A stretch of 19,530 nt of DNA from an uncultured Brevibacterium sp. (GTDB lineage: Bacteria > Actinomycetota > Actinomycetes > Actinomycetales > Brevibacteriaceae). The translations under genes were made by a program, and so were the position numbers. The stretch lies in the NCBI GenBank assembly GCA_902489215.1, contig CABTZE010000021.1:1-19530 (forward strand). The letters run 5' to 3'. Of the stretch, positions 7,701 to 13,210 are shown in pieces. The number at the start of each line of letters is the position of its first letter. Within the stretch, counting starts at the first letter, position 1. Below the pieces are notes generated by a model, which ran no database searches, was not told where the DNA came from, and was given only the letters and a program-made list of their open reading frames with translations.

Positions 7701-8108
7701 GTTGTAGGTCTGCACGGTGGGTCCGAACAGCGAGTCCAGTGCGTCTCGCTCACTGTCGGCTCCCCTTTCACCACAGCTTTCCCCCTCGGCTGCTTCATAA
7801 GCTTCGAATGTGCTGATGAAGCCGTTGATGCGCTTGGCGAGTTCACCCACGGCTTTGCGGGTGAAGGTGAGCGCGAGGATGCGCTCCTTTGGGACGTAGC
7901 CGTTGGCCACCAGCCACAGCACGCGCTGGGCGATGACGGCGGTCTTTCCAGAACCAGCACCTGCGACCACGACAGCCGGTGCGTTGACCGGGCTTTCGAT
8001 GATCCTCTTCTGCTCGTCCGTCGGCATGGGCTTGGTGCCGTCTTTGAGCGGTGTGCCGACAATCTGGGCGAGGTCTTCCGCTGAGTAGCGCGGCGGCTTG
8101 AGGTTCAC
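4731..8108 (-). CDS. adnB: AdnB: motor-nuclease subunit of the AdnAB end-resection helicase
   Basis: A 1125-residue fusion of an SF1A helicase and a RecB-family nuclease. It matches AdnB (M. tuberculosis Rv3201c), which pairs with AdnA to unwind and resect double-strand breaks. The motor looks intact: Walker A GAGSGKT (50-56), motif Ia LTFTRKAVGEL, motif II DEYQDT (D344, E345), motif III GDYRQSIYGWRGA, motif IV SFRN, motif V HASKGLEF and motif VI VAVTRAE. The C-terminal nuclease has GTEFHAW, a GKIDAVFD strand, the catalytic VVDWKTG (D1047, K1049) and QLSMYAHA. The start is GTG at 8108, overlapping the adnA stop as GTGA and preceded by AGGAGAGG with a 7-nt spacer. The ATG 20 codons upstream has no such site and lies inside adnA. 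Translation is very likely coupled, giving matched subunit amounts. The 3' end overlaps the phosphotransferase-like gene by 14 bp in convergent orientation. Confidence 0.92.
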   Translation of the reverse strand: MNLKPPRYSAEDLAQIVGTPLKDGTKPMPTDEQKRIIESPVNAPAVVVAGAGSGKTAVIAQRVLWLVANGYVPKERILALTFTRKAVGELAKRINGFISTFEAYEAAEGESCGERGADSERDALDSLFGPTVQTYNSYAAALVSEYGLSVGIEEGTTILDDAEAIQEFGSLVDKAADADIPAGKSRATVIKDTMHLASQIDEHLRTSKEVIEYLDESLAHAVNSGKLTEHATAVRRKRIPKEGKEALAARLETLAAEAAEMRTLTPEFIARAVAAVQEAGTSELIESLLRKKQYAALAGQWKAHKHETGRMQFSDQVASAYNIMTADEQARAKERDRWDIILLDEYQDTSDSQFKLLQTLFKGKAVTAVGDYRQSIYGWRGASAGSLRDFPEKFRFNDRPAQEYSLSISFRNAQLILDAANAVSAKLKSISATSAKQLEHKSRAAKDSPAVPEPDEATSGTVTLCPTPGITDMQYGLDQYRDLALWMKERTGTRAVLVRARKSIGPIADALRAAEVPYSIVGSRGSLDNPYTADAVAALASAVDITASTEAMRLLSGPQAALGAKDIRALNRFCRLRAAGLEEDTVPTLIECIDEFADDATSADLAEKAGLSTVAISRLKSLALRLRAVRRSASSPAEALRAAVRVFNLDLDIEALPNPEPHRRAVDSLKSMAQNYSAQHPSAIAADFLAWLMVAEESEALEAAAEEADPDSVQIMTIHASKGLEFSAVAIPDNTVGDLPTLPRSTKAWLAGAELPYPLRGDRQHLVNLDTTKRDLSTAKDMKELFAGSLGEQIKEDHEAEERRLAYVAVTRAETHLWLGASAITSRTKENTLSPFLEEIAEALDREVELPEAADPGDRLTTSVEWPPAVAEQTLKQREQLAAEYRSAAGTDLRDLEGMPDIGRLVRNAQAFLEPEPQSAPAELSRLSTTALVDFVGDREEFERQRSRPMPQKPSSAAALGTEFHAWVENRFGQSSLLEMDDHTPRRLGDWDRARLEQLKKRFEASEFASRTPTAVELPFELKVGPKVISGKIDAVFDTGTALEVVDWKTGSAPYSERELTDRAIQLSMYAHAVSRMPQFAGREVSAAFYFLGSDTVVRFAAAGADSSERTLLSWEKLEAAVSGR

Positions 8109-11100
8109 GATTCGTCCTCTCCTGTCTGGACAGCAGGGCATGAGCGTTTCACCGGGCAGTAGCGACACGCTTCGGCGCTCGGTGTGGCAGGGAATTGTGC
8201 GGAGCGAATGCCAGCAGCCGTTGGCCGCACTTTCTGTTCCAAGAACTCCTCGCGCGTTTCTTCCGTCATGGGGTCCTGGTTGCGCACATTTGATGTTCCG
8301 CGTGCACCGGCGGCTTTGCGTGGGTACATGAGCATGCCGCCACCGGTTGCAGCGCTGTACTCTGCCAGCCGCATCGGTTCGCCACCCTCCCTTTCAATGC
8401 GGACCTTCGGCAAGCCCATGGCCGCTTGGTACGCCCCCAGCTGGGGATCTTTCTGGGCGTCCTTCAGAGATTTCGGCGTTTTCGCAGTCTTGAAGTCGAC
8501 GGTGTGCAGGCGACCGTCGCTGTCGCACTCCAGCCGGTCAATGCGCCCGCGGATCTGCCAGCCCTCTCCGCTGTCAGCGACCAGGGTCATTTCGGTGCCG
8601 ATGAGTTCATAGCCTGCACTGCGTCTGCCGACAAGGAAGTCGTTGAGGTTGGCCACCATGTCGAGGCCTTCGGCATACTGCCTGTCGCGTTCCCACTGCG
8701 AGGAGAACTCCAAGAGAGCAAATCCCTCTTCAAAGGCCTCTTTCATCTCCGCGTAGCCGCCCTGCGGGTGTTTTTCGGCCAGAGAGTGCACAAGCGTGCC
8801 CATCCTTTGGGCGTTGGTCGAGGGCATCGTTCCCGCGTGGCGCGACAGCAGCCATTTGAGCGGGCACTCAAGAAATGTTTCCAGGGTTGACGGCGAAATC
8901 GTCACGGGAACACCCAGAGCGGCTGAGGGTTCGACAGTCGAACGTTCGCGCCAGGCACTCCAGGCTTCCGGGAACGCTGAATCGATGCCGGCGCCGGCAA
9001 GGCCCGCCAGCAGGCGTGCCCACGGCTTCGGGTCATCGCTGTTTTCGAACTGACCGCGCGCATAGCCCACCAGTTGGCGCATGGATGCCGGCCCAACGCT
9101 TGAGTCATCGCTTTTTGGCCCTAGAATTCGAGGCTCGGCCGCAGGATGGGTGCCCTCATGGCCGAACTGAGCGGCAGTTTTCTGGGTGTGCGCAAAAAAC
9201 GCCGACGGCAGGACTTCGCCGTCGTTGACTGCGAGAACCACCGCGGTTGACCGCGCCCGCGACAGTGCCGCAAGGAACATGCGGCCCTCGTCGCGGACCG
9301 TGGCTCTCTGCAGTTCGCGATAGCTGGGCCCCGTGCCACTGTCCGCGGGGCGCGCGCCGCCCTCGGCTGATGTTCCCTCGGTGTCATGCCACACGCCGGC
9401 GGCCAGATCTTCGTCGAGGCGCTGCTGGAGAAAGACCGAGCCGCGCACCCGGGTGTTGGGCCACGTGCCGTCCTGGACATCGGCAATGATGACGTGCTCA
9501 AAGTCGCGGTGTGCGACTGCCGCCGGTGTGGTCACTGGAACCTCGCGGCTCTGCCCGGAATGCGCCAGGGAGTCCTGTGCGACTGCTTGGCTGAGCACTG
9601 TCGTGGCGAAGCTTTCGGCTTGGACAGTTGCCCTGTCGGTGAATTTCTGTGCCAGCGTCTGCAGGCGGATGACGGCGTCGAGGTCGGTGTTGCGTTCGTC
9701 TTCGGGATCGGATTCTGCGCGGCGCTGCCAGTCATCGGCAACATCGAAGGCATCCCAGACTTCCCACACGGCGGTTTCCGGATCGCGGCTGCGCGCCTCT
9801 TCCGCCGTGGTAAGAACCCGCTGGAGCATACGCACAATCCGGTGCTCTACCGCGGTGTTCTCCGATTGCGCGCCACTGCCCGCGCCTTCGGAGCTATCCG
9901 CAGCATCAGCGCTATCAGCACGCTGGTCGATGGCGTTGAGCAGAAGGGCGCCCAGGCTGCTGTCGCTGTCATCGTCGCGACTGTCGGTGCGCAGCAGTAC
10001 TCGCCGCAGACTTCCAGCGCCCACTGCGTCAAGTTCCCCGTAGGGGCCTAACGCAATGTCTTCGCACAGCCGTTCGCGTTCGCCCGGTTCGGGGTTGTCG
10101 CCAAGGGCCAACAGGCGCAGGATGTGGGCGGTTGCCGGCTGGGAGCTGAGCGGCTGCACTTGTTTCTGCACTGGAATTCCGTGGGCTGCGAGTTCTGCCG
10201 CGAGCGCGGATGCAGTCCCGGATGAGCGCGACAGTACCGCGATGTCGTCCCACTGGGCGCCTTCGTCGTGCCACGTTCGGATGAGCGACGCAGCCAAGCG
10301 GGCTTGTTCGGAGTGGGTGCCCACGGCGGCGGTGGACACGGTCGACGTACCGGCCGCGAAGTCTTCTGGGGAAGCTGGGACGTGCCGGCGGTGCAGATCG
10401 CGGGACATGATGCGGGCCAGGGAATCGTAGACGCGGCGAATGCCGCCGGCTCCGCGGTGCACGTGTGCCGCACCGTCAATGGTGAAAGTCTGCGCACCGG
10501 CTGCGAGGGTTCGATACAGCCGACCTCCCGCACCGCGAAATCCCTGCACTGTCGTGTCAGGGGATATCCACAGGCCGATGGTCGCACCTTTGGCTTCAAG
10601 CGCCAGCAGGAAATCAAGAGCAGTGTCAGGGAAGTCCTGCGCAGAGTCCAGCAGAATGTGGGCCGGCACCGTCTCTGGAGAGAACGACCAGGCACGCCCG
10701 GCTTCCGCGCTGTCGCCTGCAACAACGGAAGCCGCGTGGGCGAAGACAGCTGCCGTATCGACGCCGCCGAAGACGGGGACGGCAAGGAGATCTTCATAGT
10801 CCTGCAGGACCAGTGCCAGTGCCTGCCATTCCTGCAGGCCCCTCCGTTTGCCCAGATGCAGAAGCTGGGCCGGTGTCACCCCGTAGCCCATAACGGCATT
10901 CAGCGCATCGCGCAGCTGCCGGCGAAAGCCCGAGGTGCCAAGAAGCTCTCTGCTGAAGCCCTGAGGCCATTCGGGACCGGAAACCCGTCCGGATTCGTAG
11001 CCTTCGAGGATGGAGGCCAGCAGGTATTCCTGGTCCGCACCGGAAATGAAGTCGAGCGGCCGGCCGTAGACGGCCGTCGAATGCGCTGAAACGAGCGAAA

Positions 11101-11392
11101 AGGCGTAGGAGTGGACCGACCGGGCCGCTGGTGCAGAGCGAACCGTGTCGGAACTCGGCAGACGGTCGCGGAGCACGTCAGCGTGCTCACGGCTGGGGGT
11201 GAGGGCAAGAACGGACGCTTGTCCCCCAGTTTCGGCCAAAGCAGAGTATGCGTCGACCAGCTGTTCGGTCTTTCCTGTACCGGGACCGCCGAACACCGCC
11301 GTTCGCTGCCCGGCAAGCAGAGATTCAGCCGCCGCGTCATCCGCACCAGCTCGCTCTGCGCCCCCGCTGTTTGTACCCGCGTTCATCGTCAT
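8105..11392 (-). CDS. adnA: AdnA: vestigial-motor and Fe-S nuclease subunit of AdnAB
   Basis: A 1095-residue partner of AdnB (M. tuberculosis Rv3202c). The N-terminus keeps a P-loop GGPGTGKT (35-42), but the rest of the motor is decayed. Motif II reads LDSAQD (D249, S250 where glutamate is expected), motif III reads SPDTTVQGFRGA, motif V has lost the SKGLEF core (AHRDFEHVIIADVQDGTWP) and motif VI reads AALSRARS. The C-terminal nuclease looks intact: GRIDRLE, VDFKT (D966, K968) and QLGAYQAAM. C843 plus a terminal C-x2-C-x5-C (C1076, C1079, C1085) form the AddB-type four-cysteine Fe-S arrangement. This matches the known AdnAB division of labour, where AdnB is the main motor. A Ser/Asp/Ala-rich linker lies in the middle. 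The ATG at 11392 overlaps the stop of a short upstream frame; a second ATG two codons later is also possible. The gene is divergent from tetR. Confidence 0.9.
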   Translation of the reverse strand: MTMNAGTNSGGAERAGADDAAAESLLAGQRTAVFGGPGTGKTEQLVDAYSALAETGGQASVLALTPSREHADVLRDRLPSSDTVRSAPAARSVHSYAFSLVSAHSTAVYGRPLDFISGADQEYLLASILEGYESGRVSGPEWPQGFSRELLGTSGFRRQLRDALNAVMGYGVTPAQLLHLGKRRGLQEWQALALVLQDYEDLLAVPVFGGVDTAAVFAHAASVVAGDSAEAGRAWSFSPETVPAHILLDSAQDFPDTALDFLLALEAKGATIGLWISPDTTVQGFRGAGGRLYRTLAAGAQTFTIDGAAHVHRGAGGIRRVYDSLARIMSRDLHRRHVPASPEDFAAGTSTVSTAAVGTHSEQARLAASLIRTWHDEGAQWDDIAVLSRSSGTASALAAELAAHGIPVQKQVQPLSSQPATAHILRLLALGDNPEPGERERLCEDIALGPYGELDAVGAGSLRRVLLRTDSRDDDSDSSLGALLLNAIDQRADSADAADSSEGAGSGAQSENTAVEHRIVRMLQRVLTTAEEARSRDPETAVWEVWDAFDVADDWQRRAESDPEDERNTDLDAVIRLQTLAQKFTDRATVQAESFATTVLSQAVAQDSLAHSGQSREVPVTTPAAVAHRDFEHVIIADVQDGTWPNTRVRGSVFLQQRLDEDLAAGVWHDTEGTSAEGGARPADSGTGPSYRELQRATVRDEGRMFLAALSRARSTAVVLAVNDGEVLPSAFFAHTQKTAAQFGHEGTHPAAEPRILGPKSDDSSVGPASMRQLVGYARGQFENSDDPKPWARLLAGLAGAGIDSAFPEAWSAWRERSTVEPSAALGVPVTISPSTLETFLECPLKWLLSRHAGTMPSTNAQRMGTLVHSLAEKHPQGGYAEMKEAFEEGFALLEFSSQWERDRQYAEGLDMVANLNDFLVGRRSAGYELIGTEMTLVADSGEGWQIRGRIDRLECDSDGRLHTVDFKTAKTPKSLKDAQKDPQLGAYQAAMGLPKVRIEREGGEPMRLAEYSAATGGGMLMYPRKAAGARGTSNVRNQDPMTEETREEFLEQKVRPTAAGIRSAQFPATPSAEACRYCPVKRSCPAVQTGEDES
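8116..8123 (-). promoter_or_regulatory. Ribosome-binding site that decides the adnB start
   Basis: On the minus strand AGGAGAGG lies 7 nt before the GTG at 8108, inside the 3' end of adnA. Together with the GTGA stop-start overlap this supports the short AdnB start over the ATG 20 codons upstream. Confidence 0.8.
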
Positions 11393-11421
11393 ATGCCCAT
11401 GAGACCACGAACCACTGACAT
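11389..11421 (-). CDS. Possible 10-codon upstream ORF coupled to adnA
   Basis: On the minus strand an ATG at 11421 opens a ten-codon frame (MSVVRGLMGI) that stops with TGA at 11389, overlapping the adnA ATG as ATGA. It lies inside the predicted adnA leader, downstream of the TATTCT box at 11450-11455. The same frame extends further upstream past the predicted promoter. No clear ribosome site precedes it, and adnA itself lacks a good one, so coupling through this peptide is a speculative way to load ribosomes onto adnA. Confidence 0.3.
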   Translation of the reverse strand: MSVVRGLMGI

Positions 11422-11444
11422 AAGGGCCGCACGCACAGCAAAAA

Positions 11445-11466
11445 GAACTAGAATAATCACTCGTTC
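11445..11466. promoter_or_regulatory. Superimposed divergent -10 boxes of adnA and tetR inside an imperfect inverted repeat
   Basis: TAGAAT (11449-11454, plus strand) and TATTCT (11450-11455, minus strand) occupy almost the same bases and are candidate -10 boxes for tetR and adnA respectively. They sit inside the imperfect inverted repeat GAACTAG (11445-11451) and CTCGTTC (11460-11466), 6 of 7 bases matching. The spot is AT-rich against a GC-rich background. A protein bound here would block both promoters. Confidence 0.55.
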
Positions 11467-11479
11467 GCCGTTCAACGGC
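11467..11479. promoter_or_regulatory. Perfect 13-bp palindrome, candidate TetR operator
   Basis: GCCGTTCAACGGC is a perfect inverted repeat of 6-bp arms around one central base. It lies a few bases after the expected tetR transcription start and upstream of the adnA -10 box. The size and position suit a TetR-family operator half-site pair, but binding is inferred. Confidence 0.45.
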
Positions 11480-11515
11480 CCTGTCCCGAGCCCGCCGTCA
11501 GATGAGAGTCCCACC

Positions 11516-12130
11516 ATGCCGCCGACACCTCGTATGAGACGCGCGCAGCGCCGCGCGCAGATCATCAGCATCTCCACCCGTCAGTTTGCCCAGGAGGGCT
11601 ACCACGCGACGTCGATGGATGCGATTGCGGCGAGCATCGGGGTGTCCAAGCCGGTCCTGTACCAGCACTTCGAATCGAAGCTCGACCTGTTCCTCACGGT
11701 CCTCGATGAGGCGATTGAGAACCTCAACCGTATGCTCGCCACCCTGTTGGACTCCGTTCATGACCGGCGCGAACGCGTGTACTCGACCATTAAGAGCTTC
11801 TTCATGTTTGCAGTTGAAGAGCGCGACGCCTTTGATGTCCTGATGCGCGCTGACAACGAAAACGATGAAAGCCGTCAGCACTGGCGTGACGCTCTGGACA
11901 GCTTCGCAGATACGGTCAGCCGTTCTATCCGCCGCGACACCGAGGTCACGGGGGCCGAAGCGAACATCCTCGGCCACGCTCTTGTCGGCATGGCGAAGCA
12001 GGCGGCTTTCGAATGGTCCCGCAATCGCGACTACGATCCTTACGAAAGTGCTCGGCTTGTCGGCATCCTCGCTTTTGACGGGCTGTCGGCGATTGAAGAT
12101 CCCCAGGTTGACCTGCACCCTGAGGAATAA
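11516..12130 (+). CDS. TetR-family transcriptional regulator
   Basis: A 204-residue one-domain regulator with a short basic N-terminus (PRMRRAQRRAQI) and a typical TetR helix-turn-helix at about residues 24-56. The HTH contains EGYHATSMDAIAASIGVSKPVLYQHF-type residues, with the recognition helix at about 44-52. The rest is an all-helical ligand-binding domain. The M. tuberculosis positional counterpart is Rv3208. The chosen ATG at 11516 has a weak GAGAG site upstream; an in-frame ATG at codon 7 is the main alternative. Longer in-frame versions would cross the promoter region and run inside adnA. It lies divergent from adnA, with overlapping -10 boxes and palindromes between them, so autoregulation and control of adnAB are plausible. 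Ligand unknown. Confidence 0.9.
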   Translation: MPPTPRMRRAQRRAQIISISTRQFAQEGYHATSMDAIAASIGVSKPVLYQHFESKLDLFLTVLDEAIENLNRMLATLLDSVHDRRERVYSTIKSFFMFAVEERDAFDVLMRADNENDESRQHWRDALDSFADTVSRSIRRDTEVTGAEANILGHALVGMAKQAAFEWSRNRDYDPYESARLVGILAFDGLSAIEDPQVDLHPEE

Positions 12131-12132
12131 GC

Positions 12133-12155
12133 GCAGCCTCGTGTGAGGTTGCCTC
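12133..12155 (+). other. Small alternative hairpins between tetR and the DUF3107 gene
   Basis: GCAGCCTC (12133-12140) pairs with GAGGTTGC (12145-12152) around a GTGT loop, with one G-U pair. GAGG (12145-12148) can instead pair with CCTC (12152-12155). No T tract follows, so this is not an intrinsic terminator; it may be an mRNA processing or stability element, or chance. Confidence 0.3.
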
Positions 12156-12185
12156 TGCGAACCGCGAACCCGCCAAGGAGGCGCT

Positions 12186-12407
12186 ATGGAAATCAAAATC
12201 GGCATCACGCAGTCCACTCGTGAAATCGCCATCGAATCTGACCTTGATGCTCAGCAGCTGAAGGACCTTGTCGATTCCGCGCTGAAGGACGGCACGCCGC
12301 TCGTGTTGGAAGACGGTCAGCGTCGCGTTGTCGTGCCGGCTGACTCCATCGCCTATGTTGACTCCGGTCCGTCCACGCAGGGTCGGGTCGGCTTCGGCAT
12401 CAGCTGA
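12186..12407 (+). CDS. DUF3107 family small protein (TB9.4-like)
   Basis: A complete 73-residue protein that begins MEIKIGIT and ends in a GRVGFGI segment. It fits the small actinobacterial DUF3107 family, whose M. tuberculosis member Rv3208A (TB9.4) also follows a TetR gene. It is acidic to neutral, has no cysteine and shows no membrane segment. The pattern of short beta strands around a helix (residues 20-34) suggests a compact alpha/beta fold. Function is not known. A strong AAGGAGG (12175-12181) precedes the ATG, stronger than the tetR site, so this gene may be translated at a higher level. It sits 55 bp after tetR in the same orientation and is followed by an intrinsic terminator, which makes the pair a likely operon. 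Confidence 0.88.
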   Translation: MEIKIGITQSTREIAIESDLDAQQLKDLVDSALKDGTPLVLEDGQRRVVVPADSIAYVDSGPSTQGRVGFGIS

Positions 12408-12418
12408 TCGGCAAAGAC

Positions 12419-12447
12419 AAAGGGGAGGCTGTGGGCCTCCCCTTTTT
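12419..12447 (+). terminator. Intrinsic terminator after the DUF3107 gene
   Basis: A perfect 11-bp stem, AAAGGGGAGGC (12419-12429) with GCCTCCCCTTT (12435-12445), encloses the loop TGTGG and ends in a run of five T. It lies 12 bp after the DUF3107 stop. On the opposite strand the stem is followed by a broken T-rich stretch, so it may also stop the convergent ferritin-like transcript. Confidence 0.9.
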
Positions 12448-12522
12448 CTGTTGTCACCGGCTCCTGACCCACGAGGCGCCGCTGATCTCCCGCTGCCCCG
12501 CTCAGTCAGGTGGGTGGCCGGT

Positions 12523-13152
12523 TCAGGCGGTGAGCCCGAGGTCCGACATGCGTTTGGAGTGTCCGGCCAGAAGCCTCTGGAGGAGAGCCTCGTCGGGCTT
12601 TTCGAATACCGTGTTCGGGATTGCGGCAAATTCGCGGATGCGGGTGAGGGATTCGGCGACGAGTTTGCGTCCCCACAGTGCCAGGCGGCTGCCGATCACC
12701 TCGTCGTCGGATACGACTGAGCGCAGGCATTCCCGGAGATAGTCGGCGGAGCGTGTATCATCGAACACGGAATCGACGACCTCTCGACTCTTGGAGTCAA
12801 GAGCTGTGAGGGTGCTTCGACAGTATTCAGTCATGATCCCGTCGTAGACGTAGACCTTCATGACGGATTCGTACCAGTCTTTGGGTCGAGTGCGTTCCCG
12901 GAAAGCGCGGAACGAACCCGCCTGGCTTTCCATGAGGCTCGTCAGATCCCCGCCCAAGTCCGCCACCCGCGACGCCAGCCGCTCGAAGTGTTCGAGCGAG
13001 TGCCCCGCAAGACGCGCAAGGCCGATGGATTCGCGGATGCTCGGCGCGTGCTGTGAGTCCGTTGATGTGAGTTCAAACGTCGAAAGTGCGTGGAAGGCCA
13101 AAACGGACAGCGTTGCCGCGTGGACTTCTTCAGGCGTGTTGGAGTGGGGCAT
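12523..13152 (-). CDS. Ferritin-like fold protein (Rv3210c-type), diiron motifs degenerate
   Basis: A 209-residue helical protein of the actinobacterial ferritin-like family, also annotated as MiaE-like, that lies beside the DEAD-box helicase gene (M. tuberculosis Rv3210c). Recognisable parts are the helix AFHALSTFELT, HAPSIRES, the LEHFERLASRVADLGG helix, the RTRPKDWYESVMKVYVYDG segment and the C-terminal SRLALWGRKLVAESL. Diiron members carry Glu in the first helix and ExxH pairs. Here the corresponding places appear as A-L-S-T-F, S-L-E-H and D-T-R-S-A-D, so a full metal site is not evident. The start is ATG at 13152, with TAGGCT 6 nt upstream, suggesting a leaderless mRNA. The gene is divergent from the helicase gene and convergent with the tetR-DUF3107 unit. 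Function unknown; the consensus comparison is from memory. Confidence 0.72.
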   Translation of the reverse strand: MPHSNTPEEVHAATLSVLAFHALSTFELTSTDSQHAPSIRESIGLARLAGHSLEHFERLASRVADLGGDLTSLMESQAGSFRAFRERTRPKDWYESVMKVYVYDGIMTEYCRSTLTALDSKSREVVDSVFDDTRSADYLRECLRSVVSDDEVIGSRLALWGRKLVAESLTRIREFAAIPNTVFEKPDEALLQRLLAGHSKRMSDLGLTA

Positions 13153-13157
13153 GGCCC

Positions 13158-13164
13158 TAGCCTA
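13158..13164. promoter_or_regulatory. Superimposed divergent -10 boxes (ferritin-like gene and DEAD-box helicase)
   Basis: TAGGCT on the minus strand (13159-13164) lies 6 nt before the ferritin-like ATG. The same bases read TAGCCT on the plus strand (13158-13163), a possible -10 for the helicase gene with a leader of about 40 nt. The minus-strand call is better supported because of its leaderless spacing; the plus-strand call is tentative. Confidence 0.45.
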
Positions 13165-13210
13165 ACCGCCGCGCGTGCGTTCGCCGCACCGGATAGACAA
13201 TAGGAAAAAT

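Noticed and set aside
8109..8168. 20-residue extension of AdnB from an ATG at 8168
   Set aside because: It lies within the adnA 3' end. The GTG at 8108 has AGGAGAGG at good spacing and the GTGA overlap.
11111..11515. 135-residue N-terminal extension of the TetR protein
   Set aside because: It would run inside adnA and through the divergent promoter. The TetR domain starts normally after the ATG at 11516.
11498..12232. 244-codon minus-strand frame antisense to tetR
   Set aside because: No motif, runs across the end of tetR and into the DUF3107 gene, and has no promoter or ribosome site.
13175..13210. 12-residue extension of the DEAD-box helicase from a GTG at 13175
   Set aside because: No ribosome site at the right distance and no family similarity. 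AGGA before 13211 fits better.
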